DNA from: Castanea sativa
Lineage: Eukaryota > Streptophyta > Magnoliopsida > Fagales > Fagaceae
DNA: 64,000 nucleotides
Direction of reading: 5' to 3'
Assembly (NCBI RefSeq): GCF_040712315.1
Contig: NC_134022.1
Location: forward strand, 6,262,001 to 6,326,000
The notes below the pieces were generated by a model. The model did not search any database, had not been told where the DNA came from, and worked only from the letters and a program-made list of their open reading frames with translations. Positions 35,431 to 48,719 of the stretch are shown here, piece by piece. How positions within the stretch are numbered: position 1 is the stretch's first letter; every line of letters starts with the position of its first letter. Position numbers and translations under genes: made by a program.

Positions 35431-38400
35431 GGATTTGATGAGTTTCTTTCACGAATTTCTTTCCCACATCAGTGGGATAAGATTGTGGAAGATTTGAGTG
35501 ATGCATAAAAAAAGGAAAAGTTCAAAACCATTTTGGCTGCATCTAGCAAAATTCATATTCCTACTGACGGAGGAGTACAAATCATTAGTCTCACTCTTAT
35601 ATTCCAATTAGTGTTCAAAACCATTAGTGTTCAATTTTATATTCCACTAATCATAATACATCATTTGATTGATTTTTTTTTCTATTTTAAATTTTGATTA
35701 TTTTATAAAAAAAAGTCAAATAAATACATAGCATACTATGATTGATAAATCATAAAAAGAAAACACAAAGTACGACATAAAATTTGCACTCCGACCCAAC
35801 CAAGTAAGTGAGCTTTTGAGTCATCTCCTCTAGCGGCATTTACCAAGTTGTGGATATGCAATAATTTGGTTAGTGAGAAAATTTTGGAAAAGCAGCCACC
35901 AAACACTATTTGCAAATAAAAAAAAATTAAAAAAAAAGCCGAAAAAAAAAAAAGGTAAGAACTGTGTCTGCAGTTAACGCACGCCACCTAACCATAAAAT
36001 TACTCACAATCAACAACGTCTCATCTAATTATCATTATTTAATGTTAAAGATACCTACGGCCATTGAACCATGTAACACATTAAGCATTCATGTACCAGA
36101 CATGTCCCGACATGGATCTGCATTAAAATGAATCCACCATGAAGAGCCTGCGGCGGCCTTGTTGTCTTGATGCTAATTCTATTTTGCATGATGATTATAT
36201 TGAGTATAAATCTTGACCCTAAGATTTTGGATATATTCATGACTAATCTGGTTTTTTTTTTTTCACGAATTTTCTATTGTGCTCGTTTGACACGAGATGC
36301 AATTATGCAAGTATTATGCAAACATTTTGGTCAAACACTAACAATAGTACAATCACTAGTTTATGTGCGCAGTCATGCTGTGCTTATTCTGTATTATGAT
36401 CTGTCCCTCGTGTTTCGCAATATTTTTGAATCTTTTCTCCTGTTTTGATATATTATGGAATCACCTTCTAAAGCTTTTTTTCAAGATTTTGTGAAGTGGG
36501 TACGTACGAACTTATCATATATGTATGCCGGTTTGAGCAATTGTTGGCTTTGTAGATACGCTTTTAAGCTTTATCTATTCTGTATCTTAAGTATGGATTA
36601 AAAAACAAAAAAAACAAAAAACAAAAAACAAGAGCCCTTTCTGTTGAATCAAGTTCAAGATGTTTATTCAAAATTTTGATTTACTATCCTACTGTAAATC
36701 TTCTTTTTCGTTTTTCTATTCTTTGCTTTCTTACTTTCAACCCTTCTAGTTCGCTTGGCAGCGTTACTTTTGCTTTCAGCTTTTTGCCTTTTGTTTCGAT
36801 TTTTACCTTATCATTTATCTTATAAGATGTGATTACATCAAGTGGTTTTTTATTTTTTTATGCGACACTACGATCTCATTAATTGGCTAAAATTCTTTTT
36901 CCTAAGTCAAAATGAATCAATTGAAATCTTTTTCTATATATTTTGTAAAGCTTATGAGTTTTGAACTAAAAGAAAGATGACTAATTCTAATACAGTTTCT
37001 TGAAGGTGTTTGGAGGAACCTTCATTTTATTTTCATATGGCTTGGATTTTTTTTTTTTCAACGAAACTGCTATTAAGTATTAACTATGCCATTGATTTAA
37101 CAAGGTAACTAATCATCAAAGAGGACTATCTAAAGTCATGTAACTCATGTAGGAAGTGTTTTCTTACCGGTTTAGTGTGACTTGATGCCAATTACCACTT
37201 TCATGCCAGACCACTTCTATCATATGACACTTTGTTGTTACTAAAAAAAAGTTGTGTTGAGCAATCTGAAGAATTCCCAAAAATTATTGTCACGGGATAA
37301 TTAGTCAACAAATCAAAAAAAGGCAAAAATTGCAGCTACTATTCCAATTTATTGCCAAAATAATAACTTCCAAACAACTTTTTAATGCTCAATATAGATG
37401 CCTTTATAAATCACAATATGGCTAGGTGCCAAACTGCAAACTCAACATCAAATACAAGAGAACCAACAAGATAACCATGTACATCAAACCTGTCGGGACC
37501 CCAAACCACTTTTAGCTTCCGATGCTTCATGCTTGTTGCTTGGAATCGTCAAAAAAAAAAAACTTTCCTCCATTTTCTTCTTCTTGTTGCTCAAGATCTA
37601 CATATTATATCATCATTTGAAGTTAGCTAAGCACATACTTCATCCATCTCTTCAAACATGTTCCAACAGTCAAAGCCTACATGTTTCATGGTCAAAAGAT
37701 AGTTTTGAAAAATGGTTTTACTAGAACAATAATATTTAAAAGCTATTCAAACTTAGCTGTACAGGACTAAACCCCTAAGCCTAATTAAGTAAAGGACTGT
37801 TGAGACATGACTGTTTTGACTACCAAGGTTTAAAGCTAGGTTGACCCAAATTGTATAACAAACAAGCCTTGATGAAGTCGTAATTTGTTTGAGATTAGAC
37901 AACCGTTCCTACCCAATTCATATATTCAATTATATGGGTACTGCATCAAGTCCTCGTGGCACCAGTTCTTAGAGTTTAGATGCATATAATATAATTTCAG
38001 CTCCTTGTCAATGAAGAACCCTGTAAAGGCGAATTAAACACACAGTAATTGCATGACAAAAAATTATGAATACTTTGCCATGACTGAGGAAAATGGGCAA
38101 GGACTCAGGATGCCTTGCAGCTTTGTCCAATCCTTTTAACTTGTTTAGGCAAGATCCTGGAAATAATACAGTGTCAACTCAATTGCAAAATGAAACAGTA
38201 CTGTTACATCGGGTAGAGCAGAATGCTATTGCTAGCTGCTGGCTGCTACCTGTTACATCGGGTGCAAGCATTTCATATGCATCTCAACTATTGTCCACCA
38301 TCAAATCCTAACCAATCAAAAGCAACAGCAAAACAAAAACATCAAATTTTCAGCACAACACTAACATCAACTCCCTGATTATCCAAATACAAAGCCACAG

Positions 38401-38540
38401 CAGGTCTGGACAAACTGAATCTCTATGAAGCAGTTTATTTTTTAGGCTGAATTTTTATGAAGCATTTTAGTCAGGACTTTTTGTGAAAGAAAAAAATCCT
38501 CACCCAAAAAAAGAAAAAGAAAAGAGACTACTATTGACTA
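35431..38540. other. Intergenic, no gene supported
   Basis: Long AT-rich spacer. The open frames at 35736-35987 (-), 36167-36448 (+) and 38093-38311 (+) are unrecognised. (CAAAAAA)-type repeats occur near 36602-36630. Nothing here is called a gene. Confidence 0.5.
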
Positions 38541-39787
38541 TTGACCATATATAAATGAGCTGAATATTAAAAATTCAGATTTAGTTATTTAATATTATTT
38601 TAAATATGAGTCAAATTCGAGCTCAATACCAAATAATATTACATATTCAAGTTTGGTTCATTTTCTTGTCGAACAAATTTGAGCTTGTTCATGAACTATT
38701 TAATTAACTTAATTTTTTCCCTTATATGTCAAAATTAGAACCATATCTAAAAAATTTATATGGAATTAACTAAAAGTTTTATTCCTTCATAAATCTATAA
38801 AATTCTATTATAAGCAAACTAATTATATTATCAATAAACTATAAATAATATTTTATATAATGTGGACCTATTTACAAACTTACACAATCTAATCTCAAGT
38901 CTATATAAATTTATTTTTACTTTTTAGAAAATATATATATATATATATAATATTAATTATTTAGTTAAATCGAGCCTCGTGTTTACAAGCTCATCCATGA
39001 ACACATTATAATGTTTGAGTTTGGTTCATTTTATAATTGAGCCTATACTTAAACTTGATCTTACCTTGTTTGCTAAATAAACGAACTTAAACAAGTTTTT
39101 TTTTTTTTTTCTTCTGTGATGTGCTCGAAATTTTCACAAACAATTTGATTCATTTTAATAGTGGGGCCTAAACTTTTTTTTTTTATTTGCCTAAATTTCA
39201 AAACTCACTCCCTAAGTTTTACTAGTTTTCATTTTAATCTTCTAAATTTGCATTTTGTCATTTCAATTCTATAAGTTTCAAAACTCCTCATTCAATCTCC
39301 TTTTAACTTATCATACACTATTTCCATTAAATTCTCAAAATGACGTGGTTTTGCCCTTAATTTAATATTTAAATTTATTTTATTATTTATTTTTTAATTT
39401 ATAAAAAAATGTTAGTTCAAAAAGTCCACAAAATAAAATAAACAAAAAAAAAAAAAAAAGCCTATCTATACGGTGGTGTCATCTCTCCTCCACCGTAAAA
39501 TCAAAAAACTCACCCCCAATTCCCTACCCTAACTTGAAAACTGAGAGAGAGAGAGAGAAAGAACCCAAAAATAATTCAGTCTTAGCAACTCCAAGGAGGT
39601 ATTTCCAGGCTACTTCGGCCACTGCTCGGCGACTTTGGCCAAAACTTTTGATTGGGTAAGTTCACAAAATTTTTAAATGGATAAACTATTATTTTGGTCT
39701 CTAAATTTTACCAAAACACTACAAAAAAGAAGGGTTATAGCCACATTTATAAAACGTGGCTATAGTTTGTTTTTTGTCTTTAAACTT
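38541..39787. other. Intergenic with degraded repeat sequence
   Basis: 38560-39110 has recurring phrases (GAGCTCAATACC, GAGCCTCGTG, GTTTGGTTCATTTT twice) that look like an old inverted-repeat element. 39170-39660 contains a MULE-arm-like stretch and a leader-like patch with a GA run at 39543-39559. No gene is supported. Confidence 0.42.
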
Positions 39788-39990
39788 TAGCCTCTGTTTG
39801 AATATCAATAAAAAATGAAAATTATTTCACTATTCAGCTTATTTTTGGTAGTATTTGTGGACCTTACTATACTTTTTGGTACTATTCATGACCCCACTGT
39901 ACTATTTCAACTAATTTTTACTTTTATCTACAGTATTTTTAATAATAAGTTTTTAGTTTCAACAAAATAAGCAATATCTAAACAGACCCT
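39788..39990 (-). mobile_element. hAT-like MITE, inverted copy
   Basis: Inverse of the copy at 3780. The right end TATCTAAACAGACCC is the reverse of its left end, and GTACTATTTCAACTAA mirrors TTAGCTGAAATAGTAC. Flanks TAAACTTT and TAAAGCTT match at 6 of 8 bases. Confidence 0.65.
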
Positions 39991-40214
39991 TAAAGCTTGT
40001 TTTTCGTCTATAAACTTTAAAAAGTTCATATTTCATCTCTAAACTTTGTAAATAAATTTTTCAATATTTTAAAGACAAATTTGGATTAAAATTTTTTTTC
40101 AACTGTTTAGAGATGAAAAACAAATTTTTGGTCAAATTTAAAAACATAAATAAAATATTTTTAATAATTTAAAAACGAAAAATAAAATTTTCAATAGTTT
40201 AGAAACAAAAAAAA

Positions 40215-40247
<33 letters not shown>

Positions 40248-40480
40248 AAAAGAAGAAGAAGATCTTCTTACCGTTTATGAATGAAAAATATACTTTTAAT
40301 AAACTTTAAAGGTCAAAATAATATTTTACTTTTTTTTTTAATTTTTAGAATGATGTGGCAAACAACATTTTGTATTTAATGACGTGGCTGATTTCTATTG
40401 GTCAGGAGTACAAGATCAGCATGCTGAGTTGTACTCCGACACTATTCTATAATTTCCGCTAAACTCATCCGCATAATCCC
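39991..40480. other. SufD upstream region
   Basis: AT-rich, with a long A run at about 40207-40250. It probably includes the SufD promoter close to 40400-40480. No clear TATA box is seen. Confidence 0.45.
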
Positions 40481-40525
40481 AAGGGAAGAGAGAGCTAGTG
40501 AAGTCTGCGACCTGCGGTACGAGAG
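40481..40525 (+). other. Probable 5'-leader exon of SufD
   Basis: A GT donor in GAGAG|GTGAGTG at 40525/40526 pairs with an acceptor AACAG at 41422-41426. The non-coding exon upstream of the intron begins somewhere before 40525; the start given is approximate. A leader intron of about 0.9 kb is common for plant housekeeping genes. It holds a T run of about 35 bp at 40854-40889. Confidence 0.55.
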
Positions 40526-40851
40526 GTGAGTGTTTTTTCCCAAGTTGTTGGTTTGTTTGTTGTTGGGTTTGGAATAAATTATATGATTTTTGTTGGGTTA
40601 CCATAATCAATCAATCATGGTGGGAACTTTGACTGAAGTCTGAGAATTTGTTGTTAGCTACTAAATAAGAAACAGTATTCGTTGCTTAAAGCTATTTGAC
40701 TTTGGCCTGGCTTGGAATTGGAATTGGAATTGGGTTTTCATTCTTTGTGTTTATTAGTGCTTCTTGGTGCTTTCTCTTTGAAATGGGGGTTTGGGTTGAT
40801 TTTTGAGTTTTAGAATATTTGGTTTTTGCTTGATTGTTGAATTTAAGTACT

Positions 40852-40890
<39 letters not shown>

Positions 40891-41514
40891 TGTTTTAGTT
40901 GATTTTAGGTTCTTTGTGTTCATTAAGTCTAGTGTGCAAGTGAATTCTGGTGCTTTTTTGTAATTTTTTATTTATGGGGATTGGGTTGATTTTTTATTTT
41001 TGTGATATTTGGTTTTTCTTCATTGATGAATTTAAGTTTTGGGTTGTGATTGTTGGAATTTTATCTCAAGACTGGGTTGTGAAATCTTTCTTTCTGTATA
41101 TGTAGGTTGATACAAATTTTCTCTCTTTTTATTTAGACCTTCCTCTTTCTTTCTTATTTTGCATTATTGGTTGAAACTTGCTGCCTCATTGTAATCTGTA
41201 GATAAATGCATCTTTAATATTTGTTCTATATGAAGAGGGAGAAGGCTCTTTTTATGCCTTTATCATGTACGTTATGATCGGAAATTTTGATGTTATACTA
41301 TCTCTATCATCCTTATTATTGCCTTTTATAAGTGATTTGTGTCAAGATTTGTTTTTAATTAATGATTCTTTAACATATATTATGAAGAATGATTATTGAT
41401 ATTTTTTCATTTATTTTTTAAAACAGATTCTACAAAACCCTCTCACTGATCCTGTGTACAATTTCGATCTTGACAACCTCTGTGATCTGATTGGATTAAA
41501 GTGATCCTGTAACC

Positions 41515-44500
41515 ATGGCTGCTTTGGCCTTCACACCCCATATTCAAAGACCCCCAATCCCACCACTTTCAACACCCACCAAAGCTCCCAAATCCAGAAC
41601 CAAAACCAGGGTCTCTCTCCAACCTTCCCCAACCTTCTCTGACCCCTTTGTTCTCCAACTGGCAGAAACCCTTGAAGACTCGCTCCCCTCTTCTTCTTCA
41701 CCACCATTACCTCTCCAAAAGCTCAGAGACACCTCCTCTGAGGCCCTTCTATCAACCCCTTGGCCCTCCCGCAAAGACGAGCCCTTTCGTTTTACAGACA
41801 CCTCCTTCATTAGACACTCCCAAATCCACCCAATTCCACGCCCTCCTCACTCCTCAGCTCTCTCAGGCATTTCGTCAAACACCCAGTTCCCCAATCTTGT
41901 TGTAGCCGATGGCTATGTAGTAAATTCAGTGAATTTGTCCGAATTGCCAAATGGGGTTTTTGTTGGGAGCATGTTGGAGCTCTCTGAAGTGAGTATTTTG
42001 AAAAGGGTGAGTGAATTTGTGAGTAATTCAGATTGTGGTGACTTGTTTTGGTCTATTAATGGGATTGGTGCACCAGATTTGACAGTAGTGTATGTTCCTG
42101 TGGGGTGTAAGGTAGAGAATCCTGTTTGTTTAAGGTACATTTCAGTTGAGGGTTGCGACGAGGGGTCGAATGAATTGCCTGTATCAAATCCAAGGGTGCT
42201 TGTGTTGGTGGAGAGGGGAGGGGAGATTGGTATAATCGAGGAGTTTTTGGGTAAGGATGGACAGAGTAGATATTGGGCGAATTCGGTTTTGGAAGTGATG
42301 GTTGGAGAAGGGGGAAAGGTTAGGCATTCTTATATTCAGAGGCAGTCTTTGAATGCTGCTCATATAAAGTGGACATCGGTTATGCAGGTGAGTTCTGTTT
42401 CTTGGCTTCTTCTTTTTTTCTTGTTCTTTTTTAAATTATTAAAAGTAGTCTGCAGAGCTCATCTGTAATATCTATTTAGGAATGAGAATGGTGTTCATTT
42501 CTATGCCATCATCTATTGTATTTTGTTTCTTAAGTCATTAAACATGGGGCAAAACATGGATCATCAAGATGTACATATCTTTGTTTATATATGATTGAAA
42601 TTGTGGTCTGTTAAAATGACTAGTTATTAACGTGTTCTTGAAAAGCCTTCTCATATGATTCTGGATGGCTTAAAACTGATAATTTCTTTGAGGAATTATG
42701 ATAGGTATTGCTATAAATGGTTGAAGTTCAAATGAGATTGTAATGTGCTTAGGGAAAAAAAATAATTCTAAGTTAGGGCTAAAACTATATCATCAAGGTC
42801 ATTGAAAAGAAACTGCAATATTAATAGAAAGAAAAAGGATTTGGACAAAATAAGAACTCCATTTAAATTGGGTCATCAATAGTTGAGAAGCCATTGCATT
42901 GGATTTTTGAACTATTTCTCGGTGGCTATGCAAGCATGTGCTCTGATTTGTGCACGCTGGCAGGCCCTCAAACAAAATGGTCCTTTTAGCAAGCACACAA
43001 GTATTTCAATTATTTGCTTCTTTTCTTCGACAAAGTTTATTTGGCAATTGGCATGCAAAATCTCCTATTACAATTGAGCACTAGTTTGGACTACGGATTA
43101 CATATATATATATATATATATATACATATATATACATATGTAGATTATTTCTTTCTTAAAGCTGCAAGCTATAGACCTCATTTCGTCTTTCTTCTTCACC
43201 CTGTTGTCCTCTTTCTTCTCCATGGCTAATTTGGGTTTTGTTGATGTAGCTGATACTTTCTTCTTTTAAGGATTCATAGGCCTCCTCATATTTGCTTCTA
43301 TGAATAATTTGGGAGAAAAGAAATAGGTGGTTTCTTGTAGCTAGCATGCTACTTTGATTTAATTGGTTGAAATTTTCAAATTAAAAAATAAAATAAAATA
43401 CAATACAATTAAAGATTCAGGAGGAATCCCTATAAATTATTACTATTGCGAGGGATTTATACGGTACTAAGCTATTATATGTTGTTAGATTCAAAGCAAT
43501 GGCTTTTTGTTTAGTGTTGGTATTGGACTCAGTATTAGGCTAGTAATGAACTTTGAGATGACTCATCATTTGATATGCAGATTGTAACTAGATAAATAAT
43601 TGAGGTGCTTCTGATATTCAGAATTGCAAAATGGGAATGTTAAAATCTATAATAATGAGAAGAACAAATTGAAGCAGTAGAACTTTTAGAACAAATGTAT
43701 GATGCAGAAATATGAGATATACAATAATACTTTACTCAAGTATAAGAAAAAAGGGTCAAGGGCCTTGTAGCTCAACTAGCATCTCCTAATGTTTCCAACG
43801 GAGATATCTAAGTTTTGAATCCCCCCTCCGTCATTATATCTATTGAATTATCAAAAAATTTGTATAAGAAAAGTGGGGAAATGTTTTAGAGAGTTCGATC
43901 TATCTTGCCTGAAGGTGATGCAACAGAAGCAACAGTTGCACCAGAGGGTTCCTATTTCCTAAGCTCATGTAAAACCTGTTCTTTTGAGATCTCTGAAAAA
44001 ATATATTCCTGGGAGCTTGTTCTTGTAATATATTTCTCAAGTGGAATCTCTTGAATTTTGATGGCTAAATTGTGTATTGTTTTTCTTTTTCTTTTTTTGG
44101 TTGAAGGGTTGGAGGTCTATCATACATCCCAAACCATTGAAGCCTCTTTTTTGGGTTGCTTCCATTTTGTGCTTTTAAGAGAGCTGGATGCAACTGTGTG
44201 AAATTGGTACTTGCATCATAAACTTTGTCCTTTTTAGTAGAAAATAGCGTCTTCTTTCATCTCATCTTTTTCTTGGATTGAATTTGCAATGACTTCCCAA
44301 TCTGCTGTGCTCAGTTCTACTAGTGATTATGTGGGCTATTTAACATATGTCTTATTGCAAAAGATTTAAAAAGCTTAAACTTTAGCCTATTATAGGGACT
44401 ACTAGGGAAATGCTACTACAAGTATTCAGCTCTGGTTTAAGAAAATTTGCATCCACTTCATTTCCTCCGCTGTCTCATTTTTAGTGCAGTTGATATTTAT

Positions 44501-47304
44501 GAAACAACCCTGGAGTTGATTTTGTAAAAAATGACTATGCTATGCGGATATAGGTTTTGAAAGTGCGCACCTCCACAGATGTGGATACGGTTGATATTTA
44601 TTAAAAAAAACATGTAGATGTAGGTTTCAACAGTGACTTTTGGCTTGATTTCCTAGATCATGATAGGACTGACCATACATGACTTGGGCATATCGTCCAA
44701 CAAAGTTTGTAAGATCACTTAGTTGATTGTGCACCTTTCTTTATTTCATATCGTCTCATGTGCATGTGCATTTGTGAATGTGTGCTTTTGTCAATCTCTG
44801 GTTTATACTTGTGTGTTTGTTTGTTTTAGAGTTATTAGCGTTTTTCCATTACCTCAAATGTGCTTTTGGAGACATAATATTTTATTTCATGAGCATAATA
44901 GGATTTTAGCATAATATACTCCACAAGAATATTGGGCTATAAAATATAAATTTTCTACAAGATGCTACATGGGTATGGAGGAGTCTGCTTATAGACTTAG
45001 AAATCTTGCTAGGCAGTTTCTAAAGCATAAAATTGGGCAAGGAGGATGACCCTTGCTTCCTAGCATGATTTTGGAATTATATATGATGCTGGATGCATGC
45101 AAGATCTAATGCTTTGGTTGAGATTCAGGCCGAAGCTCCAGGTTAGTCTTGCTAAGAAAGATTCTGTGGAGTTGTCTGCTGCTAGGTCTGGTATTTTTAG
45201 TTGTGCTAAAACTGGGGAGGCAATAAAATTCTGAGCTCCCAGTTGATGGAGGTTGGTTTGGCATTCATCTAATATACCAAGACATTCTTTTATCTGCTGG
45301 TTTCCTATCAGAGATAGATTGACTGCCTTGGATAGACTATTGAAATGGGGTTATCAAGGTGACTATATGTGTGTTTTCTGTAGGGGCTGTGTAAAAACCA
45401 GGGATCACATCTTCTTTGAATGCTCTTTCCCCATGAGGATATGGCTCCAGATTGAAGGATTCTTTGGTTAAGAAGGCAGACATGGTCTGAAACCCTTCAA
45501 TGGGGTGTTTGGGCTTGAATGGAAAGTGTCTAAAATCTGTAATCTGCTAAGTTGCTTGGGCTGCTGCAATGTAATTTGGTTCCAAAGAAATGTGAGAATA
45601 TTTAATGAAATCATCATGACTAAGAAAGCATTTTTTTCCCCTCCAAATTGGTAAGATACACGCATCCAATGGGCCTTGAACCCATGACCTGACCTGCCAA
45701 CCAATTATTACAGGAGAAGGAAGTTCCAGTTGAGATATTCATGCTTTCAAATGGGATGTAAAGGCTAGGATTTGTTACTGCAGGAAGTTTACATGCTGCT
45801 TACAGAACAAAATTCTTTGCAACTTGTGGGGCATTCCTTGCTCAGTGTTAAAAGGGTAGGTGGGGCAGATTTTGCTATAGGCTGGCCTTGGTTTTAGTTT
45901 TTTTTTTGCTGGCTTGTATTTTTGTTTGTTTTTTGCTTGTATGTAGCTGTGTTCCTGCAGTTTTTGTTGGCTTTGCCTATTAACTGATTGTTGTATGGAT
46001 TGTTGTGATTTATTAAAGGTTTTGGTCATTCATAAATAAATAAATAAAAAGGAAGTATTTCAGCAACTAGTATTAATATTTTATTTAATGCTTGCTAGAT
46101 ATGTTGCATTCTAATCTTGGTAAACTTCATGTTTATGAATTTCTCTGTAGGGTGTGACTTGAACAATGAGTTCCCAACCTTTGTAAATATCTACTGCTTA
46201 TGTCACAAGTCTGTCAATTTGTTAAGCCCATTATATGTATCTCTTATAAGAATTATGTACGATTTAATTTCTCCAGCAATGGTAGATCAGTAATTCTAAG
46301 TTGATTGTTTACAGGAAGCAGCTAGTACATACGAGCTTGTAGAGGTGAGCAGTGGTGGAAAATTGAGCCGACACAATGTCCATATTCAGCAATTGGGCCC
46401 AGAGACAGTGACTGAGTTATCATCGTTGCATTTGTCTGTCAGTGATCAAACACAAGATCTACATAGTAGACTAGTCATGGACCATCCACGAGGTTATTCT
46501 CGACAACTACACAAGTGCATTGTGGCTCATTCTCAAGGACAAGCTGTATTTGATGGGAATATAAAAGTCAACAGGTAATTCTGTTTTAAATGATTGCTTA
46601 AATTATAATGAGTGCTTTTTCGTTTTTTTTTTCCCCCCATAATTGTTGCTGCTATATGCTATTACATCCATAGTGGCAATCATATTTAGTTCATAACAAG
46701 TGACTGTTGTCGAGAGCTATTGCCCCTCATTGTCTACTAGAAGTCTAAAACCCTAAAACTCTATGGGTTATCTTTTTTCTTTTTTCTTTTTTAAATTGAA
46801 GTTGACACTAAAATAACAGCTAATTATGTTACTGACTGGAGTAGCTTTGTGATTTAATTCATGTATGATCTAATGCTTTCATATCCAATTATCAGGTGCT
46901 TGCTGATAGATACAGGCTAATATGTGGAGTCAATAAAATTAGAGTTAAACATGCTATATATCAATTTTATTCTTGTTGTATCACGCAGATATGCACAACA
47001 AACAGATGCAGGACAATTAACAAGGAGCCTGCTCCTTGAACCTCGTGCAACTGTGAATATCAAACCCAATCTCCAAATAATTGCTGATGATGTCAAATGT
47101 TCCCATGGAGCTGCAATAAGTGACTTAGAAGAAAGCCAACTCTTCTACTTCTTGGCACGTGGCATTAACTTAGAGACAGCTAGAAAAGCTCTTCTCTTCT
47201 CGTTTGGAGCCGAGGTGGTAGAACGGCTGCCTAACCCTGTCAGAAAGGAAGTTGAGAGTCATATTAGAGAATTGCTGGATCCTACACTTAAAGGATCCTC
47301 ATAA
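41515..47304 (+). CDS. SUFD: Chloroplast SufD (ABCI7/NAP6), Fe-S cluster scaffold subunit
   Basis: Exons 41515-42387, 46315-46574 and 46989-47304 join in frame to 482 residues, near the usual plant length. The first 50 or so residues are rich in Ser, Thr, Pro and Lys with few acidic residues, as expected of a plastid transit peptide. The SufB/SufD core (PF01458) follows, with SRYWANSVLEVMVGEGGKV, LHLSVSDQTQDLHSR, FDGNIKVNRYAQQTDAGQ and IIADDVKCSHGAAISDLE. The histidine of KCSHG (about residue 417) corresponds to the conserved SufD histidine at the SufB interface. SufD works with SufB and SufC to assemble Fe-S clusters in the stroma. No ABC ATPase motifs are present, as expected. Intron 1 of the coding region is 3.9 kb because of inserted repeats. 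Confidence 0.95.
43099..43138. repeat. (AT)n microsatellite in SufD intron
   Basis: Alternating AT run with a few C interruptions. Confidence 0.9.
43751..43861 (+). mobile_element. SINE (family B) in SufD intron
   Basis: A 111-bp unit with CTTGTAGCTCAACTAGCATC (A-box region) and TTTTGAATCCCCCC (degenerate B box). It is flanked by the identical 11-bp GTATAAGAAAA at 43740-43750 and 43862-43872. Same family as the copy at 19910. Confidence 0.85.
44940..46052 (+). mobile_element. LINE fragment (zf-RVT region and 3' end) in SufD intron
   Basis: 45253-45471 encodes a zf-RVT-type segment: RHSFICWFPIRDRLTALDRL, CVFCRGCVKTRDHIFFECSF and MRIWLQIEGFF. This is the zinc-knuckle region C-terminal to reverse transcriptase in plant L1 elements. 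The flanks are broken by stops and shifts. The 3' end carries (AAAT)n at about 46034-46050. A T run near 45634 followed by AACCCATGACCTG may be a further small insertion. It has the same orientation as SufD. Start is approximate; no target duplication was found. Confidence 0.72.
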
Positions 47305-48719
47305 TGAGAGATAATAGATGCTACGGTTATGTGTATCTAAATTTTGTAATGATTATTTGTTACATTGTTTAAGAGCCTAGTCATTGAAATTCTAGAAATT
47401 TTTGTCCTTTGATTTGTATGTATTCTGCCTAATGCTCCATTTGGTTTCTAAGCAAGAGGAAGAGAGAAGAAAGAAAAAGAGTATTTGTTTATTTATTCAG
47501 ACGCACAGTAGTGTTTGTTTATTTTTTTAAAGAAAAATAATAGTAATTTCATTCACTTGGTGGATATTGTACAATCAATAGCAGAATGGCTGCCTCTTTG
47601 GGAACAGTTTATTTAATTTTTTACTGAAAATTTTTTGTTGAAAATGTACTAAAATATACTTATACCTTGAAAATTTTGGAAAAATTGGAAAAATGATTGA
47701 AAAAGTGAGGTTTTAAAAAGTTGTACATAAAATCTTAAAGATAAATGCTGAAAATGATGCCAAATAGGTTCAGAGTCTAGTTGCTAAAGAATCTGCATCC
47801 TATTCCCAACCAAACTCTGATTGCAATGAAACATTTAGGAAAAATCAATCCCATTTTGGGATTTTGTGGTGTTAGAAGTTGGAACTTGTGATTTTGAACT
47901 ATGAACTTTATCGTTTGTTCATATATTAGGAATTTGGTACTTATTAATTTTGCATTTCAAAAGTAACTGGTGTCAAATTTTACTTTATCTTATTCTTTGA
48001 CATATATTATGACTGGTCTTTATTTTTTTCGTTTTCTTTTAACAGAAGGTATACTCAATCTGATTATATGATTCAATCTAATTTTAAGAATCAATCCACA
48101 AGACCCTATTATCAATATTATCTTTCCCAGGAGTCCGGTCATTTGCTTAAAAAAATAATCCAAGAGTCTGTATATTATATATGTCTAAAAATGTCACAGG
48201 ACAGAGCACCAAGTATGTTTACCACTTTAAAAACAGAGCAAGTTAAGAAGCCACAGGATTTGTTCTAATACACGCAAAGCAAACGATATGGTCAATGGCA
48301 ACTGATCTGATCAAATCTCAGTATTAACAGCAAAAATTGAAGCTAAAATTACCAGGCTCATCACATGTCATTAGGAACAATTCCTAAACTCTTCATTGCT
48401 GTCAATCTCATTTGCTGCCTTACTTGCCTTCCACTTTCTCTCACTCATCGAACTCGAATTCTCAACCTTCTCAATTTCACCTTCAACCCAAAACACAATG
48501 GAAACAAAAATATGAGTCATGTTGGGAACAAAATTAAAATTTACAAAATTTCCAAATTAGTATTAAAAAAAATTATACTATCTCACATTGTGGTGGGCCT
48601 ATACATGAGGTGATGGGCTATTTTAAGAATATTTTGAAATTGTTGTGAACTTTTGTTATCTTCCTAGTTTTATTTGACTGATTCACAAGCAGGAATTTTA
48701 AGCCCAATAATAACGAACG
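47305..48719. other. SufD 3' flank and intergenic
   Basis: SufD 3' untranslated region, then AT-rich spacer. 47440-47780 has degraded repeat phrases. The open frames at 48068-48268 and 48365-48613 are unrecognised and not called. Confidence 0.45.

Noticed and set aside
36167..36448. 93-codon open frame (+) as a membrane protein
   Set aside because: Hydrophobicity reflects T-rich DNA; there is no conserved motif and no supporting signal nearby.
41544..41810. Antisense open frame over SufD exon 1
   Set aside because: A shadow of the GC-rich transit-peptide coding sequence, which is read clearly on the plus strand.
43740..43872. tRNA gene suggested by a GAATCC box-B-like phrase
   Set aside because: No cloverleaf forms; the segment is a SINE with an 11-bp target duplication.
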